This document shows, piece after piece, positions 8,246-17,628 of a stretch of DNA of 64,000 nucleotides; positions within the stretch are counted from its first letter, which is position 1, and every line of letters begins with the position of its first letter. The translations under genes and the position numbers were made by a program. The stretch spans positions 385,001-449,000 of the forward strand of contig NZ_CP083546.1 of the NCBI RefSeq assembly GCF_025144145.1, written 5' to 3'. The notes beneath the pieces were generated by a model. That model saw only the letters and a program-made list of their open reading frames with translations, ran no database searches and had not been told where the DNA came from. Origin of the DNA: Leisingera sp. M658. GTDB lineage: Bacteria; Pseudomonadota; Alphaproteobacteria; Rhodobacterales; Rhodobacteraceae.

Positions 8246-8581
8246 TCAAGCGGCTTCGAACTTGCAACGCTTCTTCTTTGCCAGACTGACCAGCACTTCG
8301 TGACGTTTGTTTGCCGCATCCAGCGCCTCGTTTGCGTTGGCATAATTCCCAATCACGGCCGGCCAGAACAGCAGTGCCGCCGCAACGTTCTTTCCAGATG
8401 CCGTCTTGCCTTTTTTGGCCTCGGCACGGATTTCATCAAGCTGGCCCATCTGGGTCTTGATTCCTTCGCAGGTCAGCGAAGCGTCATCGACATTATTTGT
8501 GGTGACAACGTCCGGTGAAACGCAGCCCGACAGGAACAACGAACCTGCCGCGAGCAGGCCAAGAAACGATGCAGTTTGCAT
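8246..8581 (-). CDS. Small lipoprotein, function unknown
   Basis: The 111-residue protein has a lipoprotein signal peptide ending in the lipobox LSGC (cysteine at about residue 20). The mature part contains a lysine-rich segment (EIRAEAKKGKTASGKN), a short hydrophobic stretch (VAAALLFWPAVIGNYA) and a DAANKRHEVLVSLAKKK tail. This layout (a lipobox, then a short hydrophobic 'WPAVIGNYANA' region) is common in small conserved proteobacterial lipoproteins, but no function is known to me. It is likely anchored to the outer membrane. It is monocistronic, with its own terminator. Confidence 0.8.
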   Translation of the reverse strand: MQTASFLGLLAAGSLFLSGCVSPDVVTTNNVDDASLTCEGIKTQMGQLDEIRAEAKKGKTASGKNVAAALLFWPAVIGNYANANEALDAANKRHEVLVSLAKKKRCKFEAA

Positions 8582-8889
8582 ATTGGATCCTTTGAAACCG
8601 CAGGAAAAGGCGGCGGTTTGGGTTAATTCACCAGCCGACTACAATCTCTGATCTGATCCTGCAAACAAAAATCACGCATTTGGTGAAAGGCCGATCAGAT
8701 AGCACCGGCTGCGCTCCGGCGCCACATGCTGCAGCTGGTGCCGAGCAACGCTGGCCATGTACCGCACGCCACGCCGGTTGTTTCTGAACTGATCACCATC
8801 ACTGTGGAGTAACGTTTCGATCTGCACCGAAGCATCCAAGAGGCGGTGCGGGCTAGGCAGGAGGTCCTGAACAAACTGAGGACTTTAAC

Positions 8890-9210
8890 ATGCTGACCTG
8901 CATAATCCGTTACCGCATCGACCCTGCCAAGAGGGCGCAGTTCGAACGCTACGCCCGCAACTGGGGGCAGGCGATCCCGCGCTGCGGTGCGGATCTGGTC
9001 GGGTATTTTGCGCCGCATGAAGGGTCGTCGACACTGGCTTATGGCATCTACAATGTGGAGAACCTTGCTGAGTATGAAGCTTATCGTGCCCGGCTGGCGG
9101 CGGACCCCTTAGGGCGCGAGAACTATGAGTTTGCGCAGAAAGAGCGGTTTTTGCTGCGCGAGGACCGGACCTGGCTGAAACTGGCCTCGGCGCCGCATGG
9201 GGCTGGTTGA
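8890..9210 (+). CDS. NIPSNAP-family protein
   Basis: This 106-residue protein matches the NIPSNAP ferredoxin-like (dimeric alpha-beta barrel) fold. It starts MLTCIIRYRIDPAKRAQFERYAR and has the typical LVGYFAPHEG, then AYGIYNVENLAEYEAYR and an aromatic ending. The biochemical role of bacterial members is not established. It precedes, by 10 bases, a gene of the related antibiotic-biosynthesis-monooxygenase fold, so the pair form a two-gene unit in which the second member is decayed. Confidence 0.85.
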   Translation: MLTCIIRYRIDPAKRAQFERYARNWGQAIPRCGADLVGYFAPHEGSSTLAYGIYNVENLAEYEAYRARLAADPLGRENYEFAQKERFLLREDRTWLKLASAPHGAG

Positions 9211-9220
9211 GGGGGTGGAT

Positions 9221-9492
9221 ATGATAGCTGTGATGTTCGAAGTGGAAATCTCCGAAGGGCAAAAAGAGATCTATCTGGAGACTGCGGCCGCGCTGCGAGA
9301 GCAACTGGAACAGGTGGACGGGTTTGTCTCGGTTGAGCGGTTCCAAAGCCTGAGCGCGCCGGAGAAGCTGTTGTCGCTGTCCTTCTGGCGGGATGAAGCT
9401 GATGCCCGTTCCGGGGGAACCCGGCCGGGAGGCAGCTTGTGGCGGCTGCGGAAAAAGACGGTGCACCGGGTGGCGGCTCCCGCCCGGCTTAG
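9221..9492 (+). pseudogene. Truncated, frameshifted ABM-domain gene
   Basis: The gene starts at ATG 9221 and encodes a good antibiotic-biosynthesis-monooxygenase (ABM) domain: IAVMFEVEISEGQKE, then GFVSVERFQSL, then LLSLSFWRDEADA. After about residue 63 the frame becomes unlike the family. In another frame the sequence continues FRGNPAGRQLVAAAEKDGA, which is the expected next segment, so there is a frameshift near 9400-9410. The expected last 15-20 residues are missing because repeat copy B begins at about 9475; the corrected frame stops inside it at 9490-9492. Without a frame correction the frame would run on to 9790, opposite fadH. Both lesions suggest it is non-functional. Confidence 0.6.
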
Positions 9493-9623
9493 GAGCATGA
9501 AACATGCTCTGCGCCCGTTGGGCGTGGCAGCGCGCCTTTGCGCGCTGCCATCCGCCGCGCCGCAGGCGCGGCCGGACCCAACTGCAGGCCGGGTCCGTCA
9601 GGACCTGGAGCGGCAGGCGGGAG
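9475..9623 (+). repeat. Multi-hairpin palindromic repeat, copy B
   Basis: The order of blocks matches copy A: GGCTCCCGCCCGG at 9475, a small hairpin (GAGCATG aaa CATGCTC, 9493-9509), GCGCCCGTTGGG (9511-9522), a strong hairpin (TGGCAGCGCGC / GCGCGCTGCCA, 9525-9535 and 9540-9550), two further GC-rich hairpins and a closing GGCGGGAG at 9616-9623. It lies across the degraded 3' end of the ABM gene and ends just before the convergent fadH gene. Confidence 0.6.
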
Positions 9624-9637
9624 CGCCTTGCCTGCCT

Positions 9638-12285
<2,648 letters not shown>

Positions 12286-12286
12286 G

Positions 12287-12886
12287 ATGGAATCGCGCCG
12301 GTCTCTCTTAAGCTGTTCAGTCCGGCCGAAAGGCCGGGCAGCGCCTGACCTTCCCCGCGGGAAGGCACTTTGCACCTCCCCAAGGTCAGGCGCTGCCCTA
12401 AGCGTTCTGATCGCGGCAACGGTTGTGACGATATTCGCCAATTCTGCTGCCGCCCTCAGCTGTCTTCCCTGGGGACCGGCAGATGCCTATCTGCAGGCCG
12501 CAAAGTCGGACAGCGTCTACAACATCATCGCGGGCGAACTGCGGTTCGACGAAAGCCTGCTGCCGCAATCCCATGCTGACAACCCGAATGACACGCCGCC
12601 GCTGACCCGCATTCCGGCGCAGCTGTCAGGCAAGATGCTGGACGGCAAGTATTTCTCCGGACGGGTCAAGGTGCCGGCAGTGCTTGAGGTGGAATGCCTA
12701 GGCCCTTGGTGCGGTGGCATGGCCTCGGGTACGGATCAGGTGTTCTTTGCCGAACAGCGCGGGCAGGAGCTGGTGATCCGGGCGGGTGCCTGCGGCGGGT
12801 TTGTGTTTGCCGATACGTCTGAAGTGCGGCGGCAGGTTTTGGATTGCCACCGCGGCAAGGCGTGCGAGCCTGCAATGCCGCGGTGA
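12287..12886 (+). CDS. Secreted hypothetical protein with in-frame palindromic insertion
   Basis: The 199-residue protein starts at ATG 12287 (AGGGAG 10 bases upstream). It has an odd 58-residue N-terminus: MESRRSLLS, then 30 residues encoded by a palindromic element (12314-12403), then the hydrophobic core VLIAATVVTIFANSAAA and the mature start LSCLPWG. Removing the 30 residues leaves an ideal signal peptide, so the element appears to have lengthened the n-region in frame. The mature domain (LSCLPWG, FDESLLP, ECLGPWCGG, AGACGGFVF) has at least six cysteines and is probably periplasmic. No function is recognised. The n-region still contains positive charges, so secretion may persist. Immediately follows rppH. 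Confidence 0.7.
   Translation: MESRRSLLSCSVRPKGRAAPDLPRGKALCTSPRSGAALSVLIAATVVTIFANSAAALSCLPWGPADAYLQAAKSDSVYNIIAGELRFDESLLPQSHADNPNDTPPLTRIPAQLSGKMLDGKYFSGRVKVPAVLEVECLGPWCGGMASGTDQVFFAEQRGQELVIRAGACGGFVFADTSEVRRQVLDCHRGKACEPAMPR
12314..12403 (+). repeat. 90-bp in-frame palindromic element with 5-bp flanking repeat
   Basis: TAAGC occurs at 12309-12313 and again at 12399-12403, so the segment after the first copy through the second is exactly 90 bases, or 30 codons. Within it lie CCGGCC gaaa GGCCGG (12322-12337), outer arms of 17 bp (12336-12352 and 12382-12398, GGGCAGCGCCTGACCTT type) and an inner CCTTCCC cgc GGGAAGG hairpin (12349-12365). No stop codon interrupts the reading frame of the host gene. 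The element resembles the idea of protein-coding palindromic elements known from Rickettsia, but the sequence is not the same as any I can name. Confidence 0.65.
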
Positions 12887-12892
12887 CCGGGG

Positions 12893-13768
12893 TTACTCTG
12901 CCGGGGCTGGGTGCCGTTTGGCGCGCAAGCGCAGCCGCGACTGGCCAAGCCACAGGCTGAACAGGGCCAGCAGGGCGCCCAGCATCTGGTTGGGCGTCAG
13001 GGTCTCACCCAGCAGCAGCCATCCCAGGATCACTGCCGACAGCGGGCTGAGGACGCCGAGCAAAGACACCTGCGACGGTTCGATCCGGGCCAGGCCGCGG
13101 AACCACAGGATATAAGTCAGCGCGCCGCCGATCAGGCTCATATAGGCGAGGCCGGCGATGTTGGCGGCGGTGAAAACGGGGATCTCCGGCACCATCCACA
13201 GCGTCACCGGCACCAGCATCAGCCCGCCTGCGGTCAGCTGCCATGCAGTGAAGGTGAGCGGCGGCACAGGCGGCTGCCATTTGCGGCTCAGAACCACACC
13301 GCCAGCCATCGACAGCGCCCCGCCTAGGCCGGCCAGCACGCCCCATGTGTCGAGTTCGGCCGCAGGGGTCAGCACCAAAAGAGCAACGCCGGCGATGCTT
13401 AGCAGGGCGGCGGCAACGGCGGCGGCGCGGATCTGCGATTTCAGCAGCAGGGCTGACAGAAACACCACGGTCAGCGGCTGCACCGCACCCAGCGTCGCGG
13501 CAACGCCGCCCGGCAGGCGGTAGGCGGATACAAACAGCAGCACCCAGAACAGCGAGAAATTCAGCGCTCCCAGCACCGCCAGGCGCGGCAGCCAGTTGAG
13601 CGGCGGCAGCCGGCGCACCAGCAGCAGCAGCAAAAGCCCCGCAGGCAGCGCCCGCAGCAAAGCCACCACCAGCGGCGAATGGCCGGGCAGCAGAGATGTC
13701 GTTACGATATAGCTGCTGCCCCAGATGGCAGGGGCAAGCGCCGTCAGCAGAAGGGTCCGGATGGGCAT
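12893..13768 (-). CDS. EamA/DMT-superfamily transporter
   Basis: This 291-residue inner-membrane protein has about ten predicted transmembrane helices and two EamA repeats (residues ~8-135 and ~150-280). Family features include ALAPAIWGSSYIVTT at the start, LRALPAGLLLLL, the LFVSAYRLPGGVAATLGAVQP region and LSPLSAVILGWLLLGE near the end. DMT transporters commonly export amino acids or small drugs; the substrate is unknown. It is divergent from a MarR regulator with two operator boxes between them, which suggests it is an efflux pump induced by a ligand of that regulator. Confidence 0.9.
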   Translation of the reverse strand: MPIRTLLLTALAPAIWGSSYIVTTSLLPGHSPLVVALLRALPAGLLLLLLVRRLPPLNWLPRLAVLGALNFSLFWVLLFVSAYRLPGGVAATLGAVQPLTVVFLSALLLKSQIRAAAVAAALLSIAGVALLVLTPAAELDTWGVLAGLGGALSMAGGVVLSRKWQPPVPPLTFTAWQLTAGGLMLVPVTLWMVPEIPVFTAANIAGLAYMSLIGGALTYILWFRGLARIEPSQVSLLGVLSPLSAVILGWLLLGETLTPNQMLGALLALFSLWLGQSRLRLRAKRHPAPAE

Positions 13769-13780
13769 GGGTTTCTCCTT

Positions 13781-13822
13781 ATCTTGATGTCGAGATAATG
13801 GATTTTATCTTGACGTCAAGAT
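13781..13822. promoter_or_regulatory. Two MarR-type operator boxes in the divergent promoter
   Basis: ATCTTGATGTCGAGAT (13781-13796) and the perfect palindrome ATCTTGACGTCAAGAT (13807-13822) lie 26 bases apart, centre to centre, between the transporter and marR-type start codons. Such 16-bp dyads are typical MarR binding sites. They probably mediate autorepression and control of the transporter. Confidence 0.8.
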
Positions 13823-13843
13823 GTAATCTTTTAAACCGGGGAT

Positions 13844-14329
13844 ATGGACCATGTGGATTACATTACCCAGCAATGGGAACGGGAGCGGCCGGATCTTGAT
13901 GTTACGGCCATGGGCGTGATTGGCCGGGTGGCGCGGCTGTACCTGGCGTATCAGCGCGGAATGCACACGACCTTTGCAGAGTTCGGGCTGAATGCGGCCA
14001 AATTCGATGTGCTGGCCACGCTGCGCCGTTCGGGAGATCCTTACACATTGTCACCGGGCGAATTGCTGAAGGCAACAATGGTGGCCTCGGGCACGATGAC
14101 CAACCGGATCGACCGGCTGGAAGCGGACGGGCTGGTCAAGCGCGACGTGAACCCGGAGGACAGCCGCAGTTTTCTGGTGGGGCTGACTGAGGAAGGCCTT
14201 GCCTTGGTTGACCGGGCGGTAACCGCGCATGTGCAGACGCAGGCGCGGCTGCTGGAGGGGCTGGGGACACAGGAGGTTGAGACCTTCAAGGCGCTTTTGA
14301 GCAAAGCCCAGGCGGCGGCTGACAGCTGA
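13844..14329 (+). CDS. MarR-family transcriptional regulator
   Basis: The 161-residue protein has a winged helix-turn-helix of the MarR type: FGLNAAKFDVLATLRRSG, then LSPGELLKATMVASGTMTNR as recognition region, then the wing with DGLVKRDVNPEDSRSFLVGLT. MarR proteins are dimers that usually repress an adjacent gene and are released by small phenolic or oxidative ligands. It diverges from the DMT transporter, and two 16-bp palindromes sit between the genes, so it most likely represses itself and the transporter. Copy C of the palindromic repeat follows the stop codon. Confidence 0.93.
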   Translation: MDHVDYITQQWERERPDLDVTAMGVIGRVARLYLAYQRGMHTTFAEFGLNAAKFDVLATLRRSGDPYTLSPGELLKATMVASGTMTNRIDRLEADGLVKRDVNPEDSRSFLVGLTEEGLALVDRAVTAHVQTQARLLEGLGTQEVETFKALLSKAQAAADS

Positions 14330-14375
14330 CGCCAAAAGTTCAAAAAGTCCAAATACGCTGAAGTAAGGGGGCTGC

Positions 14376-14498
14376 GCGGGCTGGCGCCCTTGCGTCCTGC
14401 GGACGGCGGGGCGGGGGTGGCGCAGAGCGGCAAAGCCGCTCTGCGCCACCCCCAACGGGAGAGACTGCACCGTCAGGTGCTGGTTCGACGGGCGGGAG
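14376..14498 (-). repeat. Multi-hairpin palindromic repeat, copy C
   Basis: Read on the minus strand it begins CTCCCGCCCGTC, has a small hairpin (GCACC / GGTGC, 14467-14480), then CTCCCGTTGGGGG and a 19-bp perfect inverted repeat with a 3-base loop (14413-14431 and 14435-14453), and ends in GC-rich sequence near 14376. The block order equals copies A and B; the arm sequences differ. It separates the marR-type gene from the convergent kinase gene. Confidence 0.6.
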
Positions 14499-14511
14499 AA
14501 CGCCGCTGAAT

Positions 14512-15504
14512 TCAGGCCAGTCCGGCTTCTTCCAGCAGGTGCAGAACATTGGTTTCCGGGCGCGGGCCGATATGGCGGATCACTTCGCCTGCACAGATGC
14601 AGCCCATCCGGGCACAGATTTCCATGCTGCGGCCAGTGGCCATGCCGAACAGGAAGCCGGCGGCAAACTGGTCGCCCGCGCCGGTGGCATCGACAGGCAC
14701 AATGGCTTCGACCGGGACGTCGATGCGCACGCCGTCATTCAGCACGGTCACCCCGTCGCTGGACCGGGTGCAGACCACCAGCGGGCAGATTGCGGCGGTC
14801 TTGGCCATCGCGGCCTCCAGGTCATCGGTTTCAAACAGCGCGCAAATCTCGTCCTGGTTGCCGATCACAAAATCCAGTTCGTTGCCAATCAGACTCAGGA
14901 AGCTGTCCCGGTGCCGTTCAACGCAGAACGGGTCGGAAATCGACAGGCCGACCCGGCCGCCGCCCTCGCGGCATTTGCGGGCCGCTTCCATGAAGGCGGT
15001 CTTGCCCTTGTCCTTGTCGAACAGATAACCCTCCAGGAACATGATCCTGGCCTTCCCGGCGGCGTCTTCGGGAACATCCGCCGAACTCAGTTCCGAAGAA
15101 ATCCCCAGATACGTATTCATTGAGCGTTCACCGTCGGGCGACACAAAGATCATTGACCGTGACGTCGGCTGCTCGCCATCCGTAACCGGCGGGTTCACAA
15201 AGGCGACGCCTTCGTTGTTCATCGCATCGGCATAGAATTGTCCCAGCGCATCGCCGCGGACCCGGCCGATAAAGGCGGCCTGCAGCCCCAGCGCGCCTGC
15301 GCCGGCAATGGTATTGGCGACCGAGCCGCCCGGGGTCAGCACCCGGTTGCCCATCGCAGCATAAAGATCCTCGCAGCGCTCGCGCTCGATCAGCTGCATG
15401 ATGCCTTTTTCGATGCCCTGTTCGGCCAGGAAGCTGTCTTCGCATTGTGCAATCACATCGACGACGGCGTTGCCGATACCGACGAGCTGATAGGTTTTGG
15501 TCAT
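14512..15504 (-). CDS. PfkB-family carbohydrate/adenosine kinase
   Basis: The 330-residue protein has both PfkB signatures: the N-terminal GGSVANTIAGAGALG region and the C-terminal DATGAGDQFAAGFLFG with its catalytic Asp and anion hole. The N-terminal VGIGNAVVDVIA and the length match the alphaproteobacterial branch generally annotated as adenosine kinase. The alternatives are ribokinase-like sugar kinases; the substrate cannot be settled from sequence alone. It would phosphorylate a nucleoside or sugar from ATP in the cytoplasm. It is monocistronic and upstream of nth on the same strand, with 60 bases between them. Confidence 0.85.
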   Translation of the reverse strand: MTKTYQLVGIGNAVVDVIAQCEDSFLAEQGIEKGIMQLIERERCEDLYAAMGNRVLTPGGSVANTIAGAGALGLQAAFIGRVRGDALGQFYADAMNNEGVAFVNPPVTDGEQPTSRSMIFVSPDGERSMNTYLGISSELSSADVPEDAAGKARIMFLEGYLFDKDKGKTAFMEAARKCREGGGRVGLSISDPFCVERHRDSFLSLIGNELDFVIGNQDEICALFETDDLEAAMAKTAAICPLVVCTRSSDGVTVLNDGVRIDVPVEAIVPVDATGAGDQFAAGFLFGMATGRSMEICARMGCICAGEVIRHIGPRPETNVLHLLEEAGLA

Positions 15505-15564
15505 GGTCCCTCCTCGGGAAAATCCGGAGCGGTTCCGGTTCGGAATATATGCCGCGCCAAAGGT

Positions 15565-16209
15565 TTATAGGTTCTTGTCTTCATACATGCAGAGGTCGCG
15601 GATCAGGCAGCTGCCGCACATCGGTTTGCGCGCCTTGCAGTGATAGCGGCCATGCAGGATCAGCCAATGGTGGGCGTGCTGCTGGAAATCCGCCGGGATG
15701 TTATCCTCTACCGCGCGTTCCACGGCGTCCACATCCTTGCCCGGGGCAATTCCGGAACGGTTGCCGACGCGGAAGATATGGGTATCCACTGCTTGTGCGG
15801 GCTGTTTCCACCACATGTTCAGCACCACATTGGCAGTCTTGCGGCCCACCCCCGGCAGGGATTGCAATGCGGCGCGGGAATTGGGCACCTCGCCGCCGTA
15901 GTCATCAACCAGGATCTGGCTGAGCTTGATCACGTTCTTGGCCTTCTGGCGGAACAGGCCGATGGTTTTGATGTGTTCGGTCAGCCCTTCAAGGCCCAGA
16001 TCCAGCATTTTCTGCGGGGTATCGGCGATCTTGAACAGCGCGCGGGTTGCCTTGTTCACACCGGCATCGGTCGCCTGCGCCGAAAGCGCCACTGCCACCA
16101 CCAGCGTGTAGACATTGACATGTTCCAGCTCGCCCTTGGGTTCGGGCTCAGCTGCCTGGAAGCGCGTGAAAATCTCTCGCAGCGTATGATAGTCGAGTTG
16201 CTTTGCCAT
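15565..16209 (-). CDS. nth: Endonuclease III (DNA glycosylase/AP lyase)
   Basis: The 214-residue base-excision repair enzyme removes oxidised pyrimidines and cuts abasic sites. Visible features are the helix-hairpin-helix LPGVGRKTANVVLN with the catalytic lysine, the following catalytic-Asp region (AVDTHIFRVGNR) and the C-terminal [4Fe-4S] ligand set C-x6-C-x2-C-x5-C (starting CKARKPMCGSC). Length matches the family. The ATG at 16209 starts MAKQLDYHTL. It lies upstream of the PfkB kinase gene on the same strand, and is divergent from the Ada-like gene. Confidence 0.95.
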   Translation of the reverse strand: MAKQLDYHTLREIFTRFQAAEPEPKGELEHVNVYTLVVAVALSAQATDAGVNKATRALFKIADTPQKMLDLGLEGLTEHIKTIGLFRQKAKNVIKLSQILVDDYGGEVPNSRAALQSLPGVGRKTANVVLNMWWKQPAQAVDTHIFRVGNRSGIAPGKDVDAVERAVEDNIPADFQQHAHHWLILHGRYHCKARKPMCGSCLIRDLCMYEDKNL

Positions 16210-16257
16210 GGCAGCGTTTATGTACAGGTCAGACCTTAAAGAGCAATTGAAATTGCG

Positions 16258-16362
16258 GTGCCGGGGCAGTTTGCGGCGGCATGTAAGAGAGCAGGCGGGC
16301 GGCTTTTAATGCTGCGTTTGCGGCGGCGGTTTTTACAGCATTTTTCCGCCCCGCCCCGGCAC
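16258..16362. other. Inverted-repeat-rich region between nth and the Ada-like gene
   Basis: GTGCCGGGGC (16258-16267) and GCCCCGGCAC (16353-16362) form a 10-bp outer pairing with an 85-base interior. Inside, AATGCTG and CAGCATT can also pair, followed by a T-run. It could be a structured RNA or only GC-rich spacer. No open frame here looks protein-like. The rest of the 16210-16489 gap shows nothing clear. Confidence 0.3.
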
Positions 16363-16489
16363 TTCTATGATTGCCGCCCCGGCCCCGTTTTCCAGGCGAG
16401 TGCGCGGAGCAGGGGATTTCGCAAGTTCCGGGTCGAACGGCCGGAGCGGGCGTAGTAAGTTGGTCCGTAAGTCAGAACAGGTTGGGCCG

Positions 16490-17359
16490 ATGAATATCGA
16501 AACACGGGAAAACACCTATCATTACGGCGTCATGCGCCGGGCGATTGAGCTGATCGACGACGGCGGCGAGGATCTGACGCTGGAGCAGCTGGCCGCCCGT
16601 ATGGATATGAGCCCGGCGCATTTTCAGCGGCTGTTTTCCTCCTGGGTCGGGGTTTCGCCCAAACGCTACCAGCAGTATCTGCGGCTGGGCCATGCCAAGG
16701 CGCTGCTGCGCGAGCGGTTCACCACGCTGGAGGCTTCGCACGCTGTGGGGTTGTCGGGATCCGGCCGGCTGCATGATCTGTTCCTGCGCTGGGAGGCGAT
16801 GAGCCCTGGCGAATATGCCCGCAAGGGGGATGGCCTGCGGATCTTTTGGGGCTGGTTCGATAGCCCCTTTGGCCTGGCGCTGGTGATGGGCACGGAAAAG
16901 GGCATCTGCGGGCTGGGGTTTGCTGCCGAGACCGGGGCGGAGCCCGCCATGGCGGACATGCGCGCCCGCTGGCCGCAGGCGGAATTCGTCGAGGATCCCG
17001 CAGCCCTTCACCCGCTGGCAGAGGCTGCATTTGCCCAAAAAGGCGAGACCGCGCTGCACATGATCGGGGCGCCACTGCAGATCAAGGTCTGGGAAGCGCT
17101 GCTGCGCATCCCATCAGGTCACGTCACCACATATTCCGAGCTGGCGCAGGCCATTGGATCCCCAAAGGCCGTGCGCGCGGTTGGAACAGCAGTCGGGCGA
17201 AACCCGGTCAGCTGGCTGATCCCCTGCCATCGGGCCCTGCGCAAATCCGGGGCGCTGGGCGGCTACCACTGGGGCCTGCCGGTCAAGCGCGCGATGCTTG
17301 CTTATGAGGCGGCGCGGGACGAGGAGGCTGCGGCAGATGATATGCGCGCTGCCGGCTGA
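16490..17359 (+). CDS. AraC-HTH/O6-alkylguanine methyltransferase fusion (Ada-like)
   Basis: The 289-residue protein joins an N-terminal AraC-type helix-turn-helix (residues ~15-100, TLEQLAARMDMSPAHFQRLF) to a C-terminal O6-methylguanine-DNA methyltransferase domain (residues ~110-280). The acceptor-cysteine motif PCHR is at about residue 246, preceded by the PSGHVTTYSELA helix and RAVGTAVGRNP. The zinc-binding N-terminal phosphotriester domain of classical Ada is missing, so methylation-dependent activation by that route is not expected. It probably repairs O6-alkylguanine and may also regulate genes. The start is ATG at 16490, because upstream residues lack similarity. Confidence 0.9.
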   Translation: MNIETRENTYHYGVMRRAIELIDDGGEDLTLEQLAARMDMSPAHFQRLFSSWVGVSPKRYQQYLRLGHAKALLRERFTTLEASHAVGLSGSGRLHDLFLRWEAMSPGEYARKGDGLRIFWGWFDSPFGLALVMGTEKGICGLGFAAETGAEPAMADMRARWPQAEFVEDPAALHPLAEAAFAQKGETALHMIGAPLQIKVWEALLRIPSGHVTTYSELAQAIGSPKAVRAVGTAVGRNPVSWLIPCHRALRKSGALGGYHWGLPVKRAMLAYEAARDEEAAADDMRAAG

Positions 17360-17525
17360 ACAGGCGCTGCAGCAGGCCCGGGTGTGACGGTTTGGCCGTT
17401 AACCGGGCTTCGTGGCGCTGGCGGGCGGCTTCGCGTTCCGCCTCATAAGGTTTCGGCAGGTGGTGCTGCGTGTCCCAGCGGTCCTTGCCCAGGGTGATCA
17501 TGGAAATCCATTCATAAGTCAGCAT
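17283..17525 (-). CDS. Small hypothetical protein (80 residues)
   Basis: An ATG at 17525 with AGAAGGAGA upstream opens an 80-codon frame. It overlaps the end of the Ada-like gene by 77 bases on the opposite strand. The sequence starts MLTYEWISMITLGKDRWD, then is highly charged (EAEREAARQRHEARLTAK), then basic and proline-rich. There is no domain I recognise. It diverges from the WYL-type regulator, which could control it. The good ribosome site and divergent placement favour a real gene. Confidence 0.55.
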   Translation of the reverse strand: MLTYEWISMITLGKDRWDTQHHLPKPYEAEREAARQRHEARLTAKPSHPGLLQRLFSRQRAYHLPQPPRPAPPHKQASRA

Positions 17526-17566
17526 AGTGTGTCTCCTTCTCGGAAGTGCAGAAAACCAGACCACTG

Positions 17567-17620
17567 CTGACAGGCTGTTGTCAGTGGATTGTGCTAGGGT
17601 GTCAGCAGACTGTCACTGGA
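17567..17620. promoter_or_regulatory. Repeated TGACAG/TGTCA half-sites upstream of the WYL regulator
   Basis: CTGACA (17567-17572) and TGTCAG (17579-17584) form an inverted repeat with a 6-base spacer. Further TGTCA half-sites recur at about 17600 and 17611, giving a row of half-sites between the small divergent gene and the regulator start. This is a plausible autoregulatory operator; binding is inferred. Confidence 0.5.
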
Positions 17621-17628
17621 GCCTGCCC

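Noticed and set aside
8695-9018. 107-codon minus-strand frame
   Set aside because: It overlaps the NIPSNAP gene start in antisense and has no recognisable domain.
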